From JACCXJ01 sp052387115 (GTDB taxonomy: Bacteria; Pseudomonadota; Gammaproteobacteria; JACCXJ01), in assembly GCA_052387115.1 (NCBI GenBank), contig JBQTJM010000009.1:1-20142 (forward strand): DNA of 20,142 nt, read 5' to 3'. Positions within the stretch are counted from its first letter, which is position 1. The number at the start of each line of letters is the position of its first letter. The position numbers and the translations under genes were made by a program. Shown piece after piece: positions 12,576 to 20,142 of the stretch. The notes beneath the pieces were generated by a model. It searched no databases. It had not been told where the DNA came from and was given only the letters and a program-made list of their open reading frames with translations.

Positions 12576-14537
12576 TTAATTCAGTGACATGCGGTGGTGG
12601 GCTTGCGTCAGCGCCCCGCGGACGTTCCAGGCGGTGTCGAGCGCAAGCCCGTCCGACTGGCCGGCGTACGAGCCGCCGTTCATCTTCCAGATGACAGCGG
12701 TGCCGTTATCGTTCCGCCACAGGATGTCAGCTTTCCCGTCGGCCGTGAAGTCGCCTGCTCCAACAATGTGCCAGTCCGCGCCCGGCAGAAGGCCATTGAA
12801 CGTGGGATACGCCTGGCCAGCTTCGTACCGTCCCTGGAACCAGATCGCCAGATGGTTGGTGTTTGACCGCCACAACGTGTCGTCGCGGCCATCGCCGTCG
12901 AAGTCGGCTATCTGCTGGATCTCCCAGCAACGGCAGGTATCCGGACCGGCCGTCCACAGATCGCCCATCATCGTGTTGCCCTGGAGGTACCATATTACGA
13001 CCTGCCCCCGGCTCGGGTCGTCTTTGACCCAGCGCCACTGAATGTCGTCATATCCGTCACCGTTGAAGTCGCCGATCCCTTTGATCTGCCACTCTGCCGG
13101 CACCGGCTCATCGACCTCGACGTTCCGGTGGTAATTCACCCGGACCTTGTTGGCCTGTTGTCCCGCTGGCCACATCCACAGCTGGCCGGTGGACGTCCGC
13201 CACAGGATGTCGGCGCGCCCGTCGCCATTGAAGTCACCGAGGCCGGCAAACTGCGTGTCCGATTCGATGGTGCCGCGTAACTGAGAGGCGGTCGAGATGC
13301 TCCGAAGGTGGGATTCAGCAGGGCTGCGGACGTCACCGTTGTCGTCAAGAAGTGTTACCGCGACTTGGTTGCTGTTTTCCGAACGCCACAACAGGTCAGG
13401 CGCGCCGTCGGCGTTGACGTCGCCGACGGCAAGTAGCATGCCGTTTTCTAGCGGTTCCGGGCCTCCATCAAGCCGGATCCTCCAGTCGACTGTCTTGTCG
13501 GACGAGATGCCGGTCAGGTCTGGGCTGACCTGCCACATTCGCACGCTGCCGGGAGTGTTCGGACCGGTGTACGGCTTGGTCGCAATGATGTCGCCGCGCT
13601 TGGCCGCGGCGGTCAGCCGCGCCGTGGCGCCTCCGCCGGGAATCGATCGGTTGACATACACCCCGGACGAGTCAGTCACATCACAGCGACCATCGCCGTT
13701 GACGTCGCTCGGGGCTATGTCGCTGCCGGTCTTGTTTGGCGACGTGGCGAGGTAGAAGTACTGGCCCGTAGCACCACTCTTGTACCACCAGTTCGTGCCG
13801 GTCGCCTCGAAGTCGTCAGCCCACCCGTCGCCGTCAAAGTCGCAAACCGTGGAACTGAGCGTCGCGCTGGCATTGTACTGGTTGCTCACACTGTAGTGGG
13901 TGGCCGGATCCCAATCCCACAGGTTGGTCCCCTCCGTCTGAGTGATCGCGCCAAACCCTTGATCCTTAGCGAATACATTCGCGATAACGTGCCCGCCAAT
14001 CGACGGCTCCCCGCGGACCTTGAGGACGTCTCCGGCGGTGTACCACAGCGCGTTATGGCGGTAGTCGAAAAACTCACCCGCATCACCGCAATAGGCGTCG
14101 TAGCCGTCACAATCCGACGTGCCGTGCACATCGACGGCATGCGTATGGGTGACCAAGGAGTTGACCCCACCGTTCGGACCGACCCGATTGTTGTAGGCAC
14201 GGTAACCGGTTCCGGGTGCACCGCTGGCCTCGAGGCTGTGCCGGTTATAGTCGAACACGTTACGCTCGATCAACACGTGAGCGCCATCGTGCGCCTGCAC
14301 CCCATAGCCTTCATGGCGGTAACGCTGGTTGTGGTGGATGTAGTTGTCATGGATCCATACCCCGGCCCAGTTTGACGCATCGGACCGGTCACGCTCGTCC
14401 TTCACCTTGATCGCGATGCCGGACCATCCATAGATCTCGCTGTTCGCGATCTCCACATTTCGGCTGGAATTCACCAAAATGCCAACAGGAGTAACCGGAT
14501 CGTTATCCTGGGTGATCCCGTTACCGGCGATTCCCAT
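12576..14537 (-). CDS. Beta-helix plus FG-GAP/VCBS repeat protein, 5'-truncated
   Basis: The open frame gives 653 residues. Residues 1-230 read as right-handed parallel beta-helix coils (VGILVNSSRNVEIANSEIYG, GVWIHDNYIHHN, HVLIERNVFDYNRHSLEASG), the fold of pectate-lyase-like and other polysaccharide-active proteins. Residues 232-640 contain at least seven Ca-binding FG-GAP/VCBS blades: DFDGDGWADD, DVNGDGRCDV, DVNADGAPDLLWRS, DFNGDGRADILWRT, DFNGDGYDDIQWRW, DFDGDGRDDTLWRS, DFTADGKADILWRN. Such proteins are normally secreted, yet there is no signal peptide, no Shine-Dalgarno before ATG 14537, and the chain begins mid-helix. The 5' end is therefore probably missing. The style is reminiscent of actinobacterial or myxobacterial extracellular proteins; substrate unknown. 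It is probably silent. Confidence 0.75.
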   Translation of the reverse strand: MGIAGNGITQDNDPVTPVGILVNSSRNVEIANSEIYGWSGIAIKVKDERDRSDASNWAGVWIHDNYIHHNQRYRHEGYGVQAHDGAHVLIERNVFDYNRHSLEASGAPGTGYRAYNNRVGPNGGVNSLVTHTHAVDVHGTSDCDGYDAYCGDAGEFFDYRHNALWYTAGDVLKVRGEPSIGGHVIANVFAKDQGFGAITQTEGTNLWDWDPATHYSVSNQYNASATLSSTVCDFDGDGWADDFEATGTNWWYKSGATGQYFYLATSPNKTGSDIAPSDVNGDGRCDVTDSSGVYVNRSIPGGGATARLTAAAKRGDIIATKPYTGPNTPGSVRMWQVSPDLTGISSDKTVDWRIRLDGGPEPLENGMLLAVGDVNADGAPDLLWRSENSNQVAVTLLDDNGDVRSPAESHLRSISTASQLRGTIESDTQFAGLGDFNGDGRADILWRTSTGQLWMWPAGQQANKVRVNYHRNVEVDEPVPAEWQIKGIGDFNGDGYDDIQWRWVKDDPSRGQVVIWYLQGNTMMGDLWTAGPDTCRCWEIQQIADFDGDGRDDTLWRSNTNHLAIWFQGRYEAGQAYPTFNGLLPGADWHIVGAGDFTADGKADILWRNDNGTAVIWKMNGGSYAGQSDGLALDTAWNVRGALTQAHHRMSLN

Positions 14538-14715
14538 AGGGCCAGGACGGCGCCGCCACCGGCGATGAGGTAGTCCTGATTGCTCACGGCTCCAGGATGA
14601 GCCGTGGCATAACTGCGATTCCGAACGATCGAGATATCCGGCTCGGGTGGGTCTACGCCGGACCCTTCGACGAGACGGGCCGCGGTAGACGCGGGCGCTG
14701 TACCATAGCGTCCTT

Positions 14716-16206
14716 ATGCGCTATCTCCTCGCCCTCGACCAAGGCACGACCAGCTCGCGGGCGCTCCTCTTCGACGAGCGTGCGGCCCTCCTCGGCATGG
14801 CCCAGGAGGAGCATCCACAGATCTATCCTGAGCCGGGCTGGGTCGAGCACGATCCGGAGCGTCTCTGGCAGACCCAAATCCGGACCGCACGTCGGGTGCT
14901 CGCCGAGCACGGCGTCTGCGGGCGCGAGATCGCCGCGATCGGGATCAGCAACCAGCGGGAGACGACCCTCCTCTGGGAGCGGGACAGCGGGCGGCCGCTC
15001 GCGAACGCCATCGTCTGGCAGGACCGCCGCACCGCGCCCCACTGCGAGCGCCTGCGGGGGGCGGGGCTCGAGCCCATGGTCCGGGACAAGACCGGCCTCC
15101 TCCTCGACCCCTATTTCAGCGCCACCAAGCTCGCCTGGTTGCTCGCTCACCTCCCGGGCGCGCGCCGCCGCGCCGAGCGCGGGGAGCTGTGCTTCGGGAC
15201 GGTCGACAGCTACCTGCTGTTTCGTCTCACGGGCGGGGCGGTGCACGCGACCGATGTCTCGAACGCCTCCCGGACGCTCCTCTTCGACATCCATACCCTC
15301 GCCTGGGACGAGGATCTCTTGCGCCTCTTCGACATCCCACCCGCGCTGCTTCCCGAGGTGCGGCCGAACAGCCATCTCTTCGGCGCCACCGAGGCGGGGC
15401 TCTTCGGCGCGCCCCTCCCCATTGCCGGGATGGCGGGCGATCAGCAGGCGGCGACCTTCGGCCAGGCCTGCGTGACCCCCGGCCTGGTCAAGAACACCTA
15501 CGGCACCGGCTCGTTCCTCCTCATGAACACAGGCCACACGCCGGTCGCATCGCGCCATCGGCTCTTGACCACCGTGGCCTGGCAGATGGGCGGTGAGGCG
15601 CGGCCCACCTATGCGCTCGAGGGAAGCATCTTCGTGACCGGCGCGGCCGTGCAATGGCTGCGCGACGCCTTGGGGCTCATCCGCGATGCGGCCGAGACCG
15701 AAGTCCTAGCCCGCTCGGTCCCCGACAACGGCGGGGTGTATCTGGTCCCCGCCTTCGTAGGATTGGGGGCGCCCTACTGGGACCCCGAGGCGCGCGGTAT
15801 CCTGACGGGCATCACGCGCGGCACCGGTCGAGCCCACCTCGCCCGCGCGGTCTTGGAGGCGGCGTGCTACCAGACGCGCGACGTCGTCCTAGCCATGCAA
15901 GACGATGCCGGCACGCCCATCTCCGAGCTGCGCGTCGACGGCGGTATGACGCGCAATGACTTTTTCCTACAGCTCCAGGCCGATCTCCTCGGGATCCCCG
16001 TCGTACGCCCCACGCTCACCGAGACCACGGCGCTAGGTGCGGCCTATCTAGCCGGTCTCACCGTCGGTGTGTTCGAGTCGGGGGAGGGGATCGCCGCGCG
16101 CCGGCCTTCCGGGCAACGCTTCGAACCGGCGCTGCCTTCCGAGGAACGGGACACGTGCTATGCCGGCTGGCGGCGCGCGGTGGCACAAGCGCGGCTGCGC
16201 CCCTGA
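14716..16206 (+). CDS. glpK: Glycerol kinase
   Basis: This FGGY-family kinase of 496 residues phosphorylates glycerol to sn-glycerol 3-phosphate in the cytoplasm. The N-terminal DQGTTSSRALLFD (8-20) is the ATP phosphate-binding loop. WQDRRT (101-106), the FGGY-type DPYFSATKLAWLL (131-143), MAGDQQAATFGQ with catalytic base Asp242, and VKNTYGTGSFLLMNTG follow in order. GLGAPYWDPEARG and the late DGGMTRNDFFLQLQADLL complete the family pattern. Length is normal and the gene appears intact. No good Shine-Dalgarno precedes ATG 14716. No glpF or glpD is seen nearby. Its internal bases 15742-15821 also occur at 12409-12488, and its last codons are repeated beyond the next gene. Confidence 0.95.
   Translation: MRYLLALDQGTTSSRALLFDERAALLGMAQEEHPQIYPEPGWVEHDPERLWQTQIRTARRVLAEHGVCGREIAAIGISNQRETTLLWERDSGRPLANAIVWQDRRTAPHCERLRGAGLEPMVRDKTGLLLDPYFSATKLAWLLAHLPGARRRAERGELCFGTVDSYLLFRLTGGAVHATDVSNASRTLLFDIHTLAWDEDLLRLFDIPPALLPEVRPNSHLFGATEAGLFGAPLPIAGMAGDQQAATFGQACVTPGLVKNTYGTGSFLLMNTGHTPVASRHRLLTTVAWQMGGEARPTYALEGSIFVTGAAVQWLRDALGLIRDAAETEVLARSVPDNGGVYLVPAFVGLGAPYWDPEARGILTGITRGTGRAHLARAVLEAACYQTRDVVLAMQDDAGTPISELRVDGGMTRNDFFLQLQADLLGIPVVRPTLTETTALGAAYLAGLTVGVFESGEGIAARRPSGQRFEPALPSEERDTCYAGWRRAVAQARLRP
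15742..15821 (+). repeat. Second copy of the 80-bp glpK repeat (within the intact gene)
   Basis: Identical to 12409-12488. Here it is in frame within glpK, codons about 343-369. Confidence 0.95.
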
Positions 16207-16253
16207 TCCGGCGAAGGCGCCGCGTATGCGTAAGGCGGCCATGACTGTCCTCG
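16191..16253 (+). repeat. Left copy of a segment flanking the DUF839 gene
   Basis: The segment spans the last glpK codons, its TGA, and the DUF839 start. The first 21 bases are identical to 17763-17783. After a short indel, the next 32 bases match the right copy at all but about five positions. Confidence 0.85.
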
Positions 16254-17746
16254 TGCTTGGCATCGCCATGGACGCCGCGGTGTCCGCGGATCCTGCCTAC
16301 CTCGTGCCCGTCGCCCCCGGCTGGCGGACGCGCGCGCTCCTCACCGTGGGCGAGAGCGTGAACGACAAACCCGACGGCAGCCCCTATCGCATGGTGGGGA
16401 TCCCCGACGGGCTGGGTGCCTACGACAACCACGACGGCACCTTCACCGTGCTCATGAATCACGAGCTTCGCGAGGTGGCGGGTGTACCGCGCGCTCACGG
16501 TGGGATCGGCGCCTTCGTCTCCCAGTGGACCATCCGCAAGCCCGATCTCAAGGTCTTGCATGGGACCGACCTCATCAAACAAGTCTTTCTTTGGGACCCC
16601 CGCGCTGTCGCCTATGTGCTCGCCGATCCGGTTACCTTCAGTCGCTTCTGCGCCGCCGATCTTCCCGGGCCCTATGCCTTTTTCCACCGCCAGAGCGGGA
16701 ACGGCTATCCCGGCCGTATCTTCCTGAACGGCGAGGAATCCGACCACCTCGGGCGGGCCTTCGCCCACATCGCGAGTGGGCCGCATACCGGGACCAGCTA
16801 TGAGCTCCCGCACCTCGGCAACGGGCGGTGGGAAAACGTCGTGGCGCACCCCTTTGCGAGAGACCGCACGATCGTGGTCGGTCTAGACGATTCCAGCCCC
16901 GGCCAGGTGTATTTGTACGATGGCGAGAAGTCGAGCCGCGGCACCGAGGTCCATAAGGCCGGGCTCTTCGGCGGCCGGCTCTATGGGATCAAGGTCCTGT
17001 CGTCCTTTCGCGATGAGGACCGCGCGGCCGCCTTCGGCGACGGCCGGAGCTGGGGTTTTCGCCTGGTCGACCTCGGTGATGTCTCGGCGCTAGGTTTTGG
17101 GGACCTGCAGGCCGCAAGCGAGGCCGCAGGGGTGACCGAGTTCCTGCGCCCCGAGGACGGCGCCTGGGACACCCAGGACCCGCATCGCTTCTATTTCGTT
17201 ACCACCGATCGCTTCGACACGGTGAAGACCGGCAGCGGGACCCAAGAGGGAAGAACCCGCCTCTGGCGCCTGGTCTTCCAGGACGTGCGCACCCCTGCGG
17301 CCGGCGGACGCATCGAGATGCTGCTGGACGGCACGGGCCCCTACCAGATGTTCGACAACCTGAGCGTCAATGGTCTAGGGCGGGTGATCCTTCAGGAAGA
17401 TCCTGGCGGGCGGCCGTACTTGGCGCGCATCCGGAGTTACCTCCCCGATAACGGGAAGCTGACCGAGCTGTTGCGCTTCGATCCCGCCCGCTTCGGTGAT
17501 CTGACCCTGCCGCCCACCCCGCCCTTCACGGTCGACGAGGAGGGCTCGGGGGTGATCGAGATCACTCGCATCGTCAAGAGGGCGCCATGGTTCACACCAA
17601 ACCGGCGCTACTACTTAGGCACCGCCCAGACCCACGCGGCCCTGGTCGATCACGACGGGGACCCGAGCACCTCACCGCAACAGGACACCGAGCTCGTCGA
17701 AGGCGGGCAGCTCTATATTTTTACCGACGGCGGGCTTCCCGAGTGA
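16226..17746 (+). CDS. Secreted DUF839 / PhoX-like protein
   Basis: The 506-residue protein begins with a Sec-type signal peptide, MRKAAMTVLVLGIAMDAAVSA, with likely cleavage after Ala21. DUF839 features follow: TPD-like start MVGIPDGLGAYDN, FTVLMNHELREV (conserved NHE), IFLNGEESDH (GEE), WENVVAHP and VVGLDDSSPGQVYLY (beta-propeller blades). Later come EDGAWDTQDPHRFYFVTTD and ILQEDPGG. PhoX enzymes are Ca/Fe-dependent alkaline phosphatases, but those have a Tat signal and are longer; no twin arginine is seen here, so phosphatase activity is not assured. ATG 16226 starts 20 bases after glpK; ATG 16241 is a second option. Glycerol kinase next door may be coincidental. Copies of one segment lie at both ends of the gene. 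Confidence 0.85.
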   Translation: MRKAAMTVLVLGIAMDAAVSADPAYLVPVAPGWRTRALLTVGESVNDKPDGSPYRMVGIPDGLGAYDNHDGTFTVLMNHELREVAGVPRAHGGIGAFVSQWTIRKPDLKVLHGTDLIKQVFLWDPRAVAYVLADPVTFSRFCAADLPGPYAFFHRQSGNGYPGRIFLNGEESDHLGRAFAHIASGPHTGTSYELPHLGNGRWENVVAHPFARDRTIVVGLDDSSPGQVYLYDGEKSSRGTEVHKAGLFGGRLYGIKVLSSFRDEDRAAAFGDGRSWGFRLVDLGDVSALGFGDLQAASEAAGVTEFLRPEDGAWDTQDPHRFYFVTTDRFDTVKTGSGTQEGRTRLWRLVFQDVRTPAAGGRIEMLLDGTGPYQMFDNLSVNGLGRVILQEDPGGRPYLARIRSYLPDNGKLTELLRFDPARFGDLTLPPTPPFTVDEEGSGVIEITRIVKRAPWFTPNRRYYLGTAQTHAALVDHDGDPSTSPQQDTELVEGGQLYIFTDGGLPE

Positions 17747-17762
17747 GGGATAAGCATGGGAG

Positions 17763-17830
17763 GCGGCTGCGCCCCTGATCCGGGAAAACGCGGGACGCCG
17801 CGTAGGCGTAAGAGGGCCATGAGCGTCCTC
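17763..17830 (+). repeat. Right copy of the segment flanking the DUF839 gene
   Basis: It begins 17 bases after the DUF839 stop and repeats the end of glpK plus the start region of the DUF839 gene, with a 5-base insertion and scattered changes. The start-like ATG at 17819 leads into a frame that makes no recognisable protein. It marks the end of a duplication or insertion. Confidence 0.85.
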
Positions 17831-17978
17831 TTGACTTACAATGAGCCGCAGGATCACGGCTTCATGTGCGGTCACGGCTTCCAGGACCTTGACCGGTACG
17901 TCTGGGAATTGATTACATGGACCCGAGCGCGATCGAGCAAGGGTGGTCAATCCCGAAATCTCAGCGAGGAGGATGAAG

Positions 17979-18338
17979 ATGGCATACGTCGACGGTTTCG
18001 TGCTTCCAGTCCCGAAGAAAAACGTGCAGGCCTACCGGCGCATGGCGAGCAAGGCCGGAAAGATCTGGCGCGAGTATGGTGCTCTCCTCTACATCGAGGC
18101 GGTTGGGGACGACGTGAAGCCGGGCAAGCGGACGTCGTTCCCGCAGAGCGTGAAGCTGAAGGACGACGAGACGGTGGTCTTTGCGTACATCGTCTTCAAA
18201 AGCCGTGCGCACCGCGACAGGGTCAACGCCAAGGTGATGAAGGACCCGCGCCTGGCGAATATGATGGACCCCAAGGCCATGCCCTTCGACGGCAAGCGCA
18301 TGATCTACGGCGGCTTCAAGGTGATGGTTGATCTTTAG
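17979..18338 (+). CDS. DUF1428 (YbaA-like) protein
   Basis: The 119-residue protein begins MAYVDGFVLPVPKKNVQAYR, the signature opening of DUF1428, and includes VVFAYIVFKSRAHRDRVNAK and the closing FDGKRMIYGGFKVMVDL. The fold is a dimeric ferredoxin-like alpha-beta barrel related to ABM/EthD proteins; no reaction is known. ATG 17979 is chosen over 17943 and 17973 because GGAGG at 17968-17972 is six bases upstream of it and directly abuts 17973. The about 150 bases between the repeat and this gene hold no other gene I can recognise. It ends 12 bases before the convergent alkB-type gene. Confidence 0.9.
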   Translation: MAYVDGFVLPVPKKNVQAYRRMASKAGKIWREYGALLYIEAVGDDVKPGKRTSFPQSVKLKDDETVVFAYIVFKSRAHRDRVNAKVMKDPRLANMMDPKAMPFDGKRMIYGGFKVMVDL

Positions 18339-18350
18339 CCACGATACCGA

Positions 18351-18974
18351 TCAAGGCGCAACCGACCCGGCCGGACGGGTCCCTATCGCGCCAGCCGCTG
18401 CCGAAATTTTTCGGAACGTGAGGCTCATCCGCTCGCCGAGGAGGCCTGGCTGCCGCGGAACGCCGTGGTAGTAGTCCCGCTGGCAGGTGCCGCCCATCAC
18501 GACGAGACTCCCGCGGCCGAGGTCGAGCGTGTGGCGCTCGCCCCCTTGGCGGCGCCGCGGCTTCAAGACGAACCGGCGGGGCGCGCCGAGCGAGAGGCTG
18601 GCCACTACGGGATCCTCGCCGAGCTCAGGCTCGTCATCCGCGTGGAACCCCATGCTGTCGCCCCCGTCCCGATACCGGTTCACGAGCACGTGGTTGAAGG
18701 GCACGGCAGTGCGCTCGCGCACTCGCCAGAGGAGGCGCTCCACTGCCGGTGTGAAGGCGCGGGGCTCGAGGGTCTGGCCCGAGTAGCGGTAGCCGAGATC
18801 GCCGGCCCAGGCAATGAGCCGGGGCTGGAGGACACGCCGGCCGAAGAGCACGACCTCGCGTTGCTCCCAGGCGAGCTCGTGGCGGAGGGCCTCGAGGAGC
18901 TCATCGGCCTCGGGCCTGGGGGTCCACGTCGGCTCGTGCTCGATCCAGGCGCTGGTAGTGAGCGTGATGCGCAT
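18351..18974 (-). CDS. AlkB-family 2OG-Fe(II) dioxygenase (ALKBH2/3-like)
   Basis: The 207-residue protein would oxidatively remove alkyl groups from 1-methyladenine and 3-methylcytosine in nucleic acids. FNHVLVNRYRDGGDSMGFHA precedes the iron motif: His111 and Asp113 in GFHADDE, and His170 in DYYHGVP. Arg182 and Arg188 in ERMSLTFR bind 2-oxoglutarate, equivalent to the R-x-N-x-T-x-R motif. SGQTLEP and FGRRVLQPRLIAWAGD are the nucleotide-recognition segments seen in short bacterial AlkB proteins related to ALKBH2/3. The length is normal for this branch. ATG 18974 has only a weak ribosome site. It is divergent from the DUF2236 gene across 132 bases. Confidence 0.92.
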   Translation of the reverse strand: MRITLTTSAWIEHEPTWTPRPEADELLEALRHELAWEQREVVLFGRRVLQPRLIAWAGDLGYRYSGQTLEPRAFTPAVERLLWRVRERTAVPFNHVLVNRYRDGGDSMGFHADDEPELGEDPVVASLSLGAPRRFVLKPRRRQGGERHTLDLGRGSLVVMGGTCQRDYYHGVPRQPGLLGERMSLTFRKISAAAGAIGTRPAGSVAP

Positions 18975-19106
18975 GCAAGGACAGGTCAGAGTCTACCAGG
19001 GGCCGGGGCTGTGCGGCGATCGTCCCCGCTTCGCGGAGCGCGTGGTTCCAAAGCCGGGGAGCGGCTCCTTGACAGAGTTCCCGGGCTCCAGGCAGAGTGC
19101 CGCTCG

Positions 19107-19976
19107 ATGCGCACGAAGCTGTCCTGCCCGGTGACCCGCGCCGGCCCCCTGGCCTCGAAGCTCCAGCGGGAGATCGTGCTGCTCCTCGCCTGGAGTCCAG
19201 CCATCCTGCTGCAGCTCGCGCACCCGCTCGTGGCGCGCGGGGTGGCCGACCACAGCACGTTCCGTACCGAGCGCTATGGCTGGCGCCACCGCTTGCGCCG
19301 TACCGTCGATGCCATGCTCCGGCTCTCTTTTGGCACTGAGCGGGACGCGCAGGTCGCTTTGGAGCGGATCAACGCGATCCACGATCGCGTGCACGGACAC
19401 CTGCCCGAGGCCGCCGGCATCTTCCCCACCGGGACGCCCTACTCGGCCCACGACCCGGCGCTCCTCATGTGGGTACACGCCACCCTCGTGCACATGAACC
19501 TCCGCGTCTATGAGCTGTTCGTGGACCGCGTGGCCCCCGAGGACCGGGACCGCTACTGTGCCGAGGAGGCGACCGCGATAGAGGGAGGCCTTGGCATTCC
19601 CGTCGGATGGCTCCCGCGGAGCGCAACCGAGCTCGACCGGTACCTGGACGGGATGCTAGCCCGGGGAGAGATCGCCGTCACCGACACCACGCGTACCCTG
19701 GCCCGCGCGATTCTCCACCCCCACGTCCCTCGGCTTGGCGCGCCGGCCACCACCGTCCTGCGTTTCATCACCATCGGGCTCCTGCCACCAGCGATCCGGG
19801 CCGGTTACGGCTTTCCCTGGAGCGCGCGGCGCGACACGGCCCTGCGCGGGCTCGCCTGGCAGGTGCGCGCCCTGCTGCGGCTAACCCCGCCGGTGCTCCG
19901 CCACTGGCCAGCGGCGCGCGCGGCCGCCCGCCGCTCGGAGTGCCCCATGGCCGCGCTCCGAAGCCCTCGGGCCTGA
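19107..19976 (+). CDS. Oxygenase MpaB family protein (DUF2236)
   Basis: The 289-residue protein carries the DUF2236 marks: LQLAHPLVARGVADHSTF (35-52), YSAHDPALLMWVHATLVHMN (112-131) with the conserved WVH and neighbouring His, VYELFVDRVAPEDRDRYCAE, and RAILHP. The family includes fungal MpaB and the rubber oxygenase Lcp, some of which bind heme, so an oxidative role is plausible; no substrate can be named. A frame open from 18465 is only the antisense of the alkB-type gene. ATG 19107 is the first start outside it that precedes the conserved region, although its Shine-Dalgarno is weak. The C-terminus is Ala/Arg-rich. Confidence 0.85.
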   Translation: MRTKLSCPVTRAGPLASKLQREIVLLLAWSPAILLQLAHPLVARGVADHSTFRTERYGWRHRLRRTVDAMLRLSFGTERDAQVALERINAIHDRVHGHLPEAAGIFPTGTPYSAHDPALLMWVHATLVHMNLRVYELFVDRVAPEDRDRYCAEEATAIEGGLGIPVGWLPRSATELDRYLDGMLARGEIAVTDTTRTLARAILHPHVPRLGAPATTVLRFITIGLLPPAIRAGYGFPWSARRDTALRGLAWQVRALLRLTPPVLRHWPAARAAARRSECPMAALRSPRA

Positions 19977-20071
19977 GGCGCTCGCGAGAACCGGGGCTCC
20001 CTAGGATGAAGTACCGGCCCGGGCTCTAAGCCAGGTGGAACAATCCCTCAATGGCAAGAGGTGCAGCGACG

Positions 20072-20142
20072 CTAGTGCGCCAAGGCCGACACCGCAACGT
20101 ACACACCCTGCACCACCCCGGCCATGCGCTGGTAGTCCAGCG
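20072..20142 (-). CDS. C-terminal end of an unidentified protein (gene continues beyond the window)
   Basis: On the minus strand a frame open at the window edge reads LDYQRMAGVVQGVYVAVSAL and then AH before TAG 20074-20072. The sequence is protein-like, but 23 codons are too few to identify. No other frame at this edge looks better. Confidence 0.45.
   Translation of the reverse strand, partial: LDYQRMAGVVQGVYVAVSALAH

Noticed and set aside
17819..18331. Frame starting at the repeated ATG after the DUF839 gene
   Set aside because: It runs out of frame through the DUF1428 gene and shows no recognisable domain. It is a duplicated start region without a body.
18465..19106. N-terminal extension of the MpaB/DUF2236 frame
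   Set aside because: It is antisense to the alkB-type gene, and the DUF2236 similarity begins only after the ATG at 19107.
1..20142. rRNA, tRNA or phage genes
   Set aside because: No cloverleaf, rRNA-like segment, integrase, or phage structural gene was recognised by eye on either strand.

Overview
High-GC DNA, probably from a gammaproteobacterium. The support is a Gram-negative BamD lipoprotein with a lipobox, NadE and BamD genes lying tail to tail, and GlpK and AlkB genes of proteobacterial type. No rRNA, tRNA or other phylogenetic marker is present, so a closer assignment is not justified. Most genes share one GC-rich style. The exception is a patch around 11.69-12.2 kb that is clearly AT-rich and looks acquired.

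Layout. (1) 1-1868: the 3' end of nadE, a two-gene RHH-type antitoxin / ParE-RelE toxin module, and bamD on the opposite strand. (2) 2089-3693: the 3' remnant of a CHRD-domain gene, then a small GYD-domain gene and an atypical SDR of the NDUFA9-like type. (3) 3892-11618: the most interesting block, two divergent operons around a 205-bp control region. Leftward run a HAD-UbiA fusion (a DPPR-synthase-like prenyltransferase) and a 956-residue fusion of a DprE1-type FAD oxidase with a class III PLP aminotransferase. Rightward run a GT-C membrane glycosyltransferase, a four-helix SMR/ArnE-like protein and an extended SDR. Together they look like a complete pathway: make a polyprenyl-phosphate-linked pentose, oxidise it at C2, perhaps aminate it, flip it and transfer it outside the cytoplasmic membrane. 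I have not met an oxidase-aminotransferase fusion of this kind as a described system. The amino-pentose product is inference.

(4) 11619-14715: a mosaic accessory island. It holds a small AT-rich membrane-protein gene, two nested inverted repeats, the 5' stub of a broken gene, an exact 80-bp copy of an internal part of glpK, a perfect 15-bp inverted repeat, and a beta-helix/FG-GAP gene that has lost its 5' end. (5) 14716-20142: intact glpK, a DUF839/PhoX-like secreted protein bracketed by a duplicated glpK-end segment, a DUF1428 gene, an AlkB-type 2OG-Fe(II) dioxygenase divergent from an MpaB/DUF2236 gene, and the last codons of an unidentified leftward gene at the window edge.

Function calls rest on motifs read from the translated sequence and on memory of the families. 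No database search was run.
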